A stretch of DNA of 64,000 nt from Marthasterias glacialis (lineage: Eukaryota > Echinodermata > Asteroidea > Forcipulatida > Asteriidae). The notes beneath the pieces were generated by a model that was not told the DNA's origin, did not search any database, and saw nothing but the letters and a program-made list of their open reading frames with translations. The translations under genes were made by a program, and so were the position numbers. Numbering within the stretch: position 1 is the stretch's first letter; each line of letters starts with the position of its first letter. Shown here piece after piece: positions 1 to 11,600 of this stretch. The DNA is taken from NCBI GenBank assembly GCA_911728455.2, contig OU452225.1:21424495-21488494 (forward strand). Reading direction: 5' to 3'.

Positions 1-64
1 CACCCCAGATCAAAATGAACGATTCTGAACCCAGCAGTCTTGGAATATGTGAACAAAGTTTCAG

Positions 65-280
65 CTTCCTCCATCAGGTAGAAATATCAAAATATTCTGT
101 TATAAAATTGTTCACAATGGCAGGGACCTTTATACCATGGACTTCGTTGCGTTGTATGCAACGGAGGAGTCCAACCTGGGCTACATAATAGGTCTAATGG
201 TTATGTCAAGCACATTTGAGTTGAACAAATATGAATACGTATTGATACAAAGCCCAAAAGTTCCTGCATTCATGTCATGA
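65..280 (+). CDS. Candidate terminal coding exon of an unidentified gene
   Basis: After a possible acceptor (TTTCAG at 59-64) the frame is open for 71 codons to TGA at 278-280. Its composition is protein-like, including the stretches KIFCYKIVHNGRDLYTMDF and ATEESNLGYIIGLMVM. It has no ATG near the acceptor, so it would be the last exon of a gene entering from the left, assuming phase 0. The family is not recognised. The main alternative is a chance open frame or an old retroelement fragment. No other exon is visible to test splice phase. Confidence 0.28.
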   Translation, partial: LPPSGRNIKIFCYKIVHNGRDLYTMDFVALYATEESNLGYIIGLMVMSSTFELNKYEYVLIQSPKVPAFMS

Positions 281-433
281 GCTGATAGCGTTTCTAACAA
301 AAAAGATCACATAAAACAATCTTTGAAAGCAAAGTAATGTTGACCTGAGTGCACAATGCCGCGGTAGGCAGCGCTATAACACAGTGCATTGCAAGCGTCC
401 AGTCACAATGTTTATTTTGATCACCTTATTTAC

Positions 434-601
434 CTGCAATGGCAAACAGTTTCGACCGTCTTCTGATAATATTGGTACCGGAGTATACGCAGAGTTTCCC
501 CCGCACATTTCACGCACAACACTTCCCCAAACTGCTCCCCAAACATCCGCAAGGTCCCGAGAACTAGATTTTTTCGAAGCCATTTTTATGGGCTTGTCCA
601 A
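434..601 (-). CDS. Candidate first coding exon, minus strand
   Basis: Read on the minus strand, an ATG at 601-599 opens 56 codons ending exactly at a good donor (CAG|GTAAAT), phase 0. A second Met at 583 would give the N-terminus MASKKSSSRDLADVWGAVWG. The peptide is Ser/Lys-rich at the start and then contains aromatic residues. The remaining exons would lie left of the window. It is divergent from gene 1, whose ATG is about 2 kb away. No family is recognised. The first exon call rests only on the open frame, its length and the donor. Confidence 0.33.
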
Positions 602-897
602 CGTGCATTCTTCCTCTTCACTTTGAGTTCAAGACGAAGATGACGGATAGTAAAACATTTTGCAGATGTGAGTTTAAAAAGAAATAAACAAATTTAACAC
701 ACGTTGTATATATACAGTGTTTGTGATGTCGTTGGAAACGGCTACTTTTACTTTTGTTTTTATTGATGCGTAAAAAAACACTTAGGAATATAGACTATTA
801 CGAAACAATATCAATTAGCCCTTCTCATGAAATATGCTAATTACATTCAAGCATGCGTACAGACACTATTAGCTGGCAAACGCCAAAGAGTTGTGAA

Positions 898-1193
898 CTA
901 GGCCATAGAAGTATATCCCGGTGAACGCTGAGCTCGACCGCCCTCTGTGTCGTCTGTAGACGCGGCGTATCCATACGCGTGACACGCGTGTATGGCAAAA
1001 TGATCATCACGTGACAAGCGTGTATGGCAAAATGGAAACGCACATAGACAGTTTCTGTGTGTTTTCAATGTGCCAATTTTGCCATACACGCGTAAAAAAA
1101 TGGCGGACGCGCGTCCATAAAGTGGTCTCACAACGAAATTGCACGCACAATGACGCACTCAGCGTTCTCCGGGACATATTTCTATGGAACTAG
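898..1193. mobile_element. MITE-like element with about 35-bp imperfect terminal inverted repeats
   Basis: The left end (CTAGGCCATAGAAGTATATC) reappears inverted at 1155-1193 with a few substitutions. The interior is also partly self-complementary: GTGTATGGCAAAATG near 998 and 1019 matches CAATTTTGCCATACAC near 1073-1087. No coding capacity is seen, so this is a short non-autonomous DNA transposon or a fold-back. Confidence 0.6.
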
Positions 1194-1573
1194 GCAGACG
1201 CACAAACGCGTATGCGTGACGTCACCATTAGCCCCATACAAAAACAAAAAAAGCGCGATGTTCCCTCATTTTTGCCAACCATGTGCTCGCGTGATATTTT
1301 ACATTTATTTTCATGGGAAGGGTCCGCGCGCGTCTATAAAAGTGTTTGTGACGTTTCTCCGTCATAAATCACTCCCTCTTTTCCTTAATGCCAGCCTCGT
1401 TCTCATGGACAGCTCGTCGTATCGTTCCCACTTATCGAGCAAGAAATGCTGGGGGAAATACGTGACGCGATTGTACACTCCTTTGAAATGCATTTCACGT
1501 GTTTCACATAATAATGAGAAGCACGCATGATTATCCTTCTCAAAGTCTGCTAACAATATAAGCATAACAGACG
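1194..1573. other. Unassigned spacer
   Basis: The stretch contains an open frame of 126 codons on the plus strand (1150-1530), but composition and overlap with the preceding repeat argue against a gene. No RNA gene or clear promoter is seen. Confidence 0.4.
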
Positions 1574-1663
1574 TTGTGCAATTAGCTGCCACTGAGGTCA
1601 GCTTGGGAACAAATTATGAATGATTTGTTCCCAAGCTGACCTCAGTGGCAGCTAATTGCACAA
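1574..1663. repeat. Perfect 41-bp inverted repeat with 8-nt loop
   Basis: The arm at 1574-1614 (TTGTGCAATTAGCTGCCACT...) is exactly reverse complemented at 1623-1663. Such a near-perfect palindrome implies recent origin or active homogenisation. It is followed by the tract AGGCCCTACTCATTAA, which recurs after the related single copy at 2054. Confidence 0.9.
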
Positions 1664-2053
1664 TAGGCCCTACTCATTAATAAAAAATAATGAAACCAAC
1701 TTTTCAAATGACAGACTTTGTAAGAATCAAATGGCCTTATCGGAAGAAACATTCTCACAAATTCTAGACGATAATGATCGTAAAGAACCTAGTCGACAAC
1801 ATCATGAACATGAACTTTAAACTTTTGCCGCAAAACATTTCGGTTATTAGGCGATACAGGACATTATCTCTGAAGATGCGCCCTCCCCCCCCCCCCTCTC
1901 CCCACCCCTGGATCTCTACACAGTTCAGAATGCATCCAAGTATCTTTCCATTCTTGCATAACACGCGCTCGTCGTCTCTTTGAAACCAGTCCCTCGTACC
2001 AGTCTCATGAACCGTCAAGTCACGGACTCCCTAATGTTCTTTACACACTAAAG
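1664..2053. other. Spacer between two copies of the same repeat
   Basis: Contains a C-rich tract near 1882-1900. Small overlapping frames on both strands look non-coding. Confidence 0.4.
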
Positions 2054-2138
2054 CGTTGTGCAATTAGCTGCCACTGAGGTCAGCTTGGGAACAAATCATT
2101 CATAATAATTAGGCCCTACTCATTAACAAAAAATAATG
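2054..2138 (+). repeat. Third copy of the arm of the palindrome at 1574, with shared 3' flank
   Basis: The sequence from GTTGTGCAATTAG through GGGAACAAAT, then AGGCCCTACTCATTAA and AAAATAATG, repeats 1573-1614 joined to 1664-1690. The copy at 1574 is therefore the expanded, inverted version of a single-arm repeat. Confidence 0.8.
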
Positions 2139-2557
2139 TACGGGATAATTATTTTTTTTAGATGAACCAAGACGAGAGTCCATCCGTAACTAAAACATTC
2201 AAATAAGAGACAAGATTTGTCTGAAATTGATCATGATCATTGTTTTAAATAGCGTTTTTTATCTGTACTTGTCAACAGTACAAAGTACAATCCCAAAACA
2301 GACTCCTCCCTCTCAGATTACTGTTAGTACGCGATCAACAGAAAACTAGCGGCGTAAAATACTGTGTCTGTATATGAAACCCACGGCCAGCAGTTCCGCA
2401 TTAAAACTGAAACAGCAACTGGGAGCAAATTAGTGCAGGCACAGCGTGTTTTAATCTACGTCGGCAAGCTGTGATTTTGGCCCTTGAAGAATCTCCATTT
2501 TGGTTTCTTGATGTCAGTTATACTTTAAATTAAACACATTGTACACGAGGCCTTAAA
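2139..2557 (+). other. Upstream region and 5' UTR of gene 1
   Basis: This lies between the last repeat and the gene 1 start codon. No TATA box with good spacing can be fixed by eye. The 5' UTR probably begins within the last few hundred bases. The ATG context is AAAATGA. Confidence 0.4.
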
Positions 2558-2624
2558 ATGAGGTCATCAACGGTCTTGATTCTATTTTCCACGATACTTT
2601 TGTGTGGAAGGGTGTGCTGCCAGG
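2558..2624 (+). CDS. Gene 1 exon 1: signal peptide
   Basis: Encodes MRSSTVLILFSTILLCGRVC and ends in phase 1 at G|GTAAGA. One basic residue followed by a long hydrophobic run and small residues gives a typical signal peptide, with cleavage probably near Cys-Cys-Gln. Confidence 0.85.
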
Positions 2625-5600
2625 GTAAGAAATTCATTCAATTAAGTTTTATTTGTGCATGAACAACGATTTATTTTTATGCAACTGTTCCCAGGCAAAA
2701 ATGTGCGGATATACTATAATGTAACTTAGTCATTAATTGTATGAGGCAAAGTAGGTTTTGACACAGAATGGAAGGCAGAGGTGCAACCGTGGTTGGCTAT
2801 GTAGTGGTAAAGCAGACAGTCTTCACTCACTGTATATACCAGTACTGTGATCACCATGCGTATTCAATCTATTTTGGGAACTGATCCCACGTACCATAAG
2901 GAAACTAAATCTTGCCTTTAATGGATCTCAACGTTCAAGTTATTTATTATGTGTGAGACTTGCTCAGTCTGTGAACAAAATTTTTTTTAAACAAAAACTG
3001 CTTCCGAATCCTTTAAAATGTTCTAAAGATTTGTGTTAGCGTATTAACGAGTTTGCAAGTCAGTTATAATGTACATCACTTGGTGTTTTGGCTGATTCGT
3101 CTGCTTTTGCTTAGGAGCTTCACCCAAGCATGTTTTTTTTTTTAAATAGGTACGGAACGGTTGAAAAATATAGCATTTCAGGTTTGACCAACACTCGTTT
3201 GCATGCACATCTTACATTAAATTGATATCTCGGGAATATCGTTTTAATATCATCCTGCTAAATACTCGTCCCATTTGTGTAACAAATTGACTGTATTTAC
3301 ATTTTGATAAAAATTGCCGACGCAAAAAAGAAAGAAAGATAAGGCGAGGTTACACTAAGTATACCTATGCAATGGAACCGTGCTAGTTCTTCGGTCAAAG
3401 GTCGTAAAACATACTGCCTGAGTTGTTACCGCGTTACGAAAACAGTGTGCAAACACAATTACATGATAAAATAAAGTTAATGATAAAATCGGATTTTTTT
3501 TGTCTGATCCCCGCAACATTTTTTTATGGTTCCTTTCGAGGACATCACAAAAGGTCCCCATGTAGAAAAGTTCTTTTTGTTCTCAGAGGTTTCGATAAAG
3601 AATCGTGTACACAAGAAATAAAGTTTGCTACAGAAAGTCCTTCGACAAAGGGGACAATAGGATGGACAAAGGAACAAAGGGTTCTCATTTTGGAACAATT
3701 CTCTCGATTTTGAGTTGTCTTGGTTCCCCTACCAAGGGGTTGGTTCCGAATTGACCAGTCATTCTCTAGCCCAGAAGGACATTGTGGAAGGTACGATGGT
3801 GATGCCGAGGATCCCTTTCTTGGTTAAGAAAGAAACATCATGCTTCTGTAAGTTAGATTACGTTTACGGTTGGGACATAGTTTGTTTTTTTTTTTTTTTT
3901 TGACGAACAGTTTTGGTAATTTTGTGCACCGGCTGAAGCGACAACACCGCGTGCCAGCTGCAATGGTCAAATCACTGATATCGGGCCCTTCGTCCATCAT
4001 GGTTTTCACCGTGTGACCAGTGACGTAGATGGTGTATGACAGTGGAGTTTATTGTGAAACAAGTTTTAATGAACAATCTCAAACTATACACTGGTGTTAT
4101 ATTAACTTATACACAGCGCTCATCAGCATTGGAGACCTACTTTGCATAATAATTACGTGTCCATGTTACACATTGATAGGAAAATAGAGTTGTAATCTTT
4201 GTCCACTGTCATGTTCAGTACGGAGAGGTTCATTGCCATTTTGTGATTGGCTAATGAGTTATGGTTTGTTTGTTTGTTACGCTTTCCTACCTCAAGTTAG
4301 TCAGAATAAGGAAAGCGTAACAAACAGGCCTTCCAGAATTCTATTTATTTTATCGTGATCTTTTACTTGCCCTTTTCTGCCACTTTATCCTAAATTTGTA
4401 GTTTTCCGTATATTCTGTATCATCGATTTTATATTGTCTAAAATTAGCGGGGTCTGGGATGGCACATCTTTTGTTATGCCAGTTTTTCTTTTTTACTTTT
4501 GCCCTTCCCTAGACGACCTCTGTTCATATACATTGTATTGTACAAATAACTAAGATGAAAGTAAAGAATAAAATAAGATCTCAATGCTATGTGAAATTAA
4601 TTCACGAAATTAATTTAACATGATTCACTTCTTGAAGTGTTTCATGTTATACATGAAGCAAACATTTTTGGCAGCTTCTTTATTTGTTGTTTATGAAAAT
4701 AAATCTTGATTATATGTTTTGCCTTGAAAACTTGTCAATCTTTTACCGAGAAAGATTCTCTGACGAGACTTGAAATACCTCGATCCCACATATGTTTTGC
4801 TCAAAAAAGAACTGTTCGTTTTCGATATCTGATCTGATTGGACAGCTATTACAGTGTGACCATAGAGATGTTGTTAGAAGTCACTGTTTAATAAGGCACG
4901 GGGAAACTGGATTTGCAGATCTCTTGAATGATAGTTTATTGACGGATCAGAATCTGTAAATTGGGTGAACAGAGATGTTGATGATAGTTCGGCCAATTTC
5001 AGAATCACGCTAACATTAAGCAAAATAGTTAAACAATAACAGTTAAACGAAAATAGTTAAACAATAATAGTTAAACAATAATTACAAATATATTAAATGA
5101 AAAATAAATAAAACTAAATCCCGGTCGCCATCTTGGCGAACCACATATCTCATATAGCACAAATATATGTTGATTTAAAGAAACAATCAATTCTCATGCA
5201 TTCTATTAATAAATAGGTAAGACTTGAAAGTTTAAGAAATGATGCATAAAGATACAATAAAATAAATAAGAATCATACCTGTAAATTGGGTGAACAGAGA
5301 TGTTGATGATAGTTCGGCCAATTTCAGAATGACGCTAACGGCGGGAAATACAAATGAGAACGTAGGGGGCGCTACGCAAAACAGGAATTAACCAAAATTG
5401 AACGGGGGTGTTATTTTATGTACACCTGGCCGTGACAACAGTACTCCTCTTACTAGTGGAAACATTGTGTATAAGGGGAAGCTACCTGCAACATAAAAAT
5501 GTTAATTAAGGAAAGGGTAAAAGCAAGGAATGTAGCACATTGACATCTGGTGAACCTTTGCTTAATATGTCATTATACTATAATTTTTAATATCTGGTTT

Positions 5601-8600
5601 AATTGTTTTTGTTTTTTTTGTTTTTTATTAATGCAGCTTCCTCATGTTTATGTGTTACCTGTTATTTTGACCTTTACTCTCTGACTGACAGGCACAACAC
5701 CCGCATCTCCTAAGAGGGTGATCCTTCCACCACCCCCTCCACCCCCTCCGAATCCCCCACAAAACTTCCAGCGGGACGATGACGAGACCAAGGTAACAGA
5801 GCCGCCTGTGACCAAGGACCCTCAAGAGCCCATTCAGGAACTGATTACAACGGGAGGGAACAAACTGATTGTTAACATCGAATTTAAATCGGTTTGTACA
5901 CACTTAGGCTGACAGTGATTGGCTTAGACTAATTTAATACAAAGAGTTTTCAATACTGCAATAGTGCCTGAAATACCAAATGGACCCAAGGATACAAAAT
6001 GGGCTACAGTTTTTCGATTGGGTCACAGTATATCAAATGGACCCTTGTTGAATAATTTAATACAAAACGCTCAGGGAACTATACCTGGAATACCAAATGA
6101 GCCCAATGATACCAAATGGGCTACACGTTACCGATTGCCCAATGATATCAAATGGGCCCAGGATTGCATATTGGCTCGAGGACTCCAGTTTACTGATTGG
6201 GCAACTGGATATTAAACGGGCCTAGGATACCGAAATGGCTTAAGGGTACCAAATGGGCCCGATGATGATAAATGGGCATGGTTCGGGCTACTGTATGGTC
6301 TGAGGAAAGATAACATCCCAGAAAGAATATTATTATCTGGATCATGAACTTGAACCCTTTTCAAGTGAAATTAATGTGAGCATCATTAGTGACCCTATAT
6401 ACAAATATTCTTGATTTATATTTTCATCAGTTTTTCCCTACTTCTTCTTACAGTTTGATGCAATGGAACAAGAAAGGTTTCAGATCACGATGAGCAATAT
6501 TTGCAATGACTACTGCAAAACCAAGGGAAACTGCGAAGGGGACTTCAAAATGGTGAGGTAAGTCAGTGCTTCATAAAACCTTTTGCCGGTGTTTGAACAA
6601 TTTTTGTGAATTGTTTAAAATTGTCCAACAGAGACAAAAACATGTCTTCAAAATTGTGGAAACTGTAGATGGGAGTTATTACATCAGGTATATTGTATAA
6701 CCCATAGCACTACAGTAGGACTCGGTGTTGTGAACTGCATTAATTTGGTAGTATATTAGGAAGGGAAAGTCCAGAGAATTTTGTAAACAGTCGCTGTGAA
6801 AAGAGATAGGTAAGAGAGACTCATCGTGCCAAAGAACTACCGTAACATTAACGGCTATTGTTCTTTAAATTACGGGAATCGACCGTAAGTGTTACACCGC
6901 AATAAGAGAGAGGAGGGAGGGAGAGAGCGAATTATATCGAACTACGTTTAGGCCAAAAAAATAATAATTGTTGAGCTGCCCTCCAGTGAAAATATTTGAA
7001 GGGGTCGGTCGGTCTGAATTTTGTTCCCCCTTTTTTTTTTTGTTGTCATTTTAAGATTGAAAGGTATTGGAACTGATCACATTCCATGTTTTTCTGTTTT
7101 TCAATGTTGTAAAAATAAACATTGGAAAGATTCACAAGACCGATTCGGGATAATTTGCTGGAAAGTGTGACAAACCTCTCGCTATTTGCATCGCTGTACA
7201 ACGTAGAGGGCGAATGATAAATACATCATTCGTGATTCTGGTAGCACCATGGCAGCACGGTCTATGGTGTTCGCCATTGGATAATCTGAGATTGACTTAA
7301 AAGGACATCAAAGACCTTGGTTTTTGGAAGTGAACTGTGGTACCTGTGGGGTACCAGTAATTATAGAGTATTTCACAACCCTCGGTTTTGATGGATTGAA
7401 GGTATGAGAACTATTTCTTGCTTTTAGTTCGAGCTGTCAATCATTATAATTGCTAGTGTAACGCAGAGATTTTCACGACGTTTATTCTGGCCTCAACTTT
7501 CTCTGGTTAAGTTGATCTTAGTGAGCGGAGTGGAGTGTTGTGACTTCAGTAGTGTACACTGGAAGCAAATGTAGGCCTACGCCAAAACATTATTATTTAT
7601 TTAAGTTGATCATATTTTACAAGTGCTACACTAAATCGGATGGAGTCACAGAGGAGTACTGAGGGAAAATTTAGGGGTTGTCTTATGAAGTTTCTGGTGG
7701 TGAGGGAAGTCTTGATTTAGAAACGATGTCACATAGAAATAACATAAGATTATCGACTGCTAAATTGCCGTACCTGGCTGCCACTTTAGCTCCCGTAAAT
7801 TAGATCAAATCACATCTTTACATGTCCAGAAAGGTTGACAGAATGTAAACAGAGAGGAACGGGCACTTTGAACAATTACAAAGTGTTGAAATAATGAAAA
7901 TAAGCCATTTTTACGTCTACGTTGGCTTGACAACACTACTCGTTAAACGCCATTTAGTGCCTTTGAGCATGAATGCGCGGTACCGTATAGCGCTGGGCCG
8001 GGCGATGAAACGCCCACATGATTTTTTCTTTTTTAAAGGTCAATATTTAGCGTTTTAGCTACCGGTACCAATTCCTCGAGAGGAACATTAATCCCAACAT
8101 CCATTAATGATCTAAGGGTGGCAGGCGTATGGAAACTTTTCCAGGCGACATCGTGTAGTGCTGGTGATGTGTCACAATCGAGGTATTTATAAGAGAAAGT
8201 GTGAAAACGAGGGCAAAAACAAGGGAACCTTGGTTGGAACCTCGGCAATTGCTAGCGATGCAGTTATTCGACAGTCAAGCTCCATGAAACATTAAGAGGG
8301 ATGAAGAATGCCTCTATGCGCCTTGCGTTCAATGCATTCAACGAACCGGTGAATGCAGAAAACATTGTGTTCAAGTAAGACAATAGCAATTGAGAAAATA
8401 TTTGCATGTGAGCGTCACTTGATTGGGGCAGTATTCTGTTCTGAGAACAGGCCGCAACAATAGGCCCGTGTGATAAGTTATTCATACCAACACTGATAGG
8501 ATTCCGTGGATTATTCATCCATTTTGCACGCAATTTTCAACCTGTTATGGGCCATTCGATTTTAAAACGTGTAGATTGAGTCATGGGTAAATGGGAAGTG

Positions 8601-11600
8601 GATTCACAAATCAAACGTATTAGGCCAATGTTTTTATAATGTGACTTAATTTTTTGTATAGGCGTACTGTGTGCGTTAGCAGCACACAAACACATGTAAA
8701 ATGTCGCCCTTCGGCGTATTATTTACTTTAGAATCTATGTTTTGGACATTTTGTTTAAGTTTATTTGTGATAAATATTTGGATTTCAAGGATATTATACA
8801 CAGAATTGGTAAGTTTCACTAAATATGAATGGACAGATAAAAATTGAAAAAAACGACCCGAAATTTCAACACTTTTGGGTTGGTCGGTGGAGGGCAACTC
8901 AACAACAAAAATGTTTAGGCCTTATATAGAGTAGACTTTTTTAAGCGCTACCGTAAATTAGTTTACGATTGTCTGACACCCATGATGCTAAACGCAAACG
9001 AAACTGAGTTGTCAATTGAGCTCCATGCCTCTTCTAATTGCAGTGTAAATGATGTAATAGTGTACAACATAAAGGCTGCAGAGATGGACAGGACGGCCGT
9101 GTCCTTTTACATTAAGAATCCCGACGCCCGTACGATGCTTACGATGACCACCGAACAGATCGACAAGATGGTCGCCCAAGAAAGGGTAGCTCTTGAGGCT
9201 GAGCTAGGATACAAGTAAGGATTTACTCTCACCGATCAATAAATTTACCTAGGTTTCCTCCATCACCCTGCTTAACACCTGGTGTATAATAAAGCACGGT
9301 TTACTCAATCCTGTCCGAGTTCTGCGGGGATGGGTCGGGTCAGGTAATAGCTTTTTGTCACCCGTGGACCTCTGTCATCAAGTGAAGACACCTACTCCAG
9401 AATCAGAAAGGTTATAATTGGTTTGAATCCCATCACAAAAGGTGGCCTCAAATTTTGTCCGCAGGTCAAACAGTGTGCCCGATTAAAATTTACTAAGATT
9501 AAAAGATTAAGGATGATTAACACTATACAAGACTAATCTTTTGCTAGAGTAAGCTTTTTCAAAACCATCAGGGCCCAATTTCATAGCTCTGCTTATTGCG
9601 TCATTTGTGCTTACGAAGACCATTCGCCGCTTATGAGGTTAGCGCCGAACTTCTGCGCTAGATGTGTAAGCGAGGAATTCTTAGTTACATGAACTACGCA
9701 CCCGCACAAGCAAAAATTCCTTGCTAACCCTTGAAATACGCTTAAGTAAAGCACGGAATTTTCTGCTTTACGTAAGCGCTGATTTTTCGCTGACGGTAAG
9801 CAGAGCCATGAAATTGGGCCCAGATTCTAGATCTTGATGATTGGAACCGACTCCCCCGTCCATGAATAAAATTGATTGCTTCATTTGTTTACTACATTTG
9901 TTATAAATTGAAACTATTCAGGATTGATCTGGGTGACTTGGATGGTTTCCAACCATTTACCAATGGCCTACTCCTCGAGTCTTGGGTAATAGCTTTACTG
10001 TCGGTGATTGGACTGTGCTTACTGTTTGGAGCATTTGTTGCATGTGTGCATTTCAGGAACAAGAAAAGGTAAGATTAGGAAGACATACAATTGATAACTT
10101 CATGGTTACCCTCATCACAGAAATTAATGTCACGAACCTAATTCGCATAACTTAGCTGTAGTTATTGACCTTCAACCTCGTCACCATGGGCAGCGCGCCG
10201 TAACGATATCTCTCGTCTCTAACCCCTGAAAGGGAAGGACCGAAAAACATGGTGAGTGGCTCCCAAAACCATTGACTGGATAGGACACGTTGCGTGTCAT
10301 ACAAAAACGCGTGCGTTTTTTCAAGAGAGTTTTAAAAATTCAAAACGCGAGTCGTCACACTACTCAGTACGCAAGGCAAGCATTGTAATTATTTACATCA
10401 AAATTTACTTATTTCTCTGCAGTTTGAAAAAAACTTGAAATCCATTAAATTCAAATATTAAGGTGCAAATACAGCAAAAATGTATGGGAGATTTTCTTGT
10501 CACAATCGGGGGCTTTGATCGAGCCAACCTTGGTACCAAAAAAAAACATGGCACAGCCAGATCAATTGCTCTTTGAAACAAGGTTGATAGACCTCTTGCA
10601 CATGACGTCATATGTGTTTGTTCGAAACGTATGCAGTCTTTTTTGTGACGGTCACCTTGACAAGTTGACAGTCACAGCAAAAGGACAAACACAACACAAA
10701 TCCACAGCTGTTTCTAGTACTACTGACTTACAACTAAACCTTTCTGGATAGCGATAGTCGTTTACACATCCATACATTGGTGGGACATTTTGCAGACGTT
10801 TACTATCAACGTAACTATATACAGCCCTGTCCGTGGTTTCAATCACCGCGATCGCTAACTCTCCCAGGATACATAGCACGGTCATTAGATCCATAAGATT
10901 TTAACCATGGGCCAATTCAAATAGCTGAATGGGAAAAAAATAATTTGTCTGGTATGTTAATTGAAAAAAAGATAGAAATATTTTACTTTAAAAAAAATGA
11001 TTTATTTCTCCAGAGATACCAAACTGACTTTTGATGATTTGGAGTTGCAAGCTTCAAGTGTTCCAGTCAAAGTGTTACCAGTGGATCCACCTACTTCAGG
11101 ATTGAATTCTCTGAAGAAGAACATGGTAGATTCCTCAACCAATGTATATCAATCCGAGATCTTAGCCGAGACGAAGAGTGTTTTCATCAAGGACAAACCC
11201 TCTGAGAAGAAAGATAAAGACGGTGCTGACAACGTTCACCAACATGCAGAACTTGATAATAAACGTGAAGTATGTGACTTTTTTTCATTTAAACGCTCAT
11301 TGTTTGTTTATCATTATGTTACGTACAATGTTCTTTCTCATTGGTCGTTTAGCGTTTTTTCTGAAACCATCTCAACTCCCTCATGATTGTCATTTTTTTC
11401 TTACACGGAAATACCTTTGTACCATTTATTCCTATGTAATTTTGCTAAAACAGATGCCAGAAAAGTCTGTGTCATAAGGTAAAACTTTTTGGGGAGAACA
11501 GCCGTCGTCCATTGTTGCCCAGCGTGATGTGGTTGTTATACCATGGTGTTGTATTAGATTTCAGCGTAAAAAATAGGCAAATAAAACAAAGAGAAAACTT

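Larger units (their letters stand above)
2625..5691 (+). other. Gene 1 intron 1
   Basis: A 3.07-kb intron (GTAAGA...GACAG). It holds several non-coding open frames near 3.4-4.0 kb, a T16 tract at 3885-3900, a hairpin at 4267-4329 and a 61-bp direct repeat pair (4954-5014 and 5279-5339). No conserved coding sequence is seen. Confidence 0.7.
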
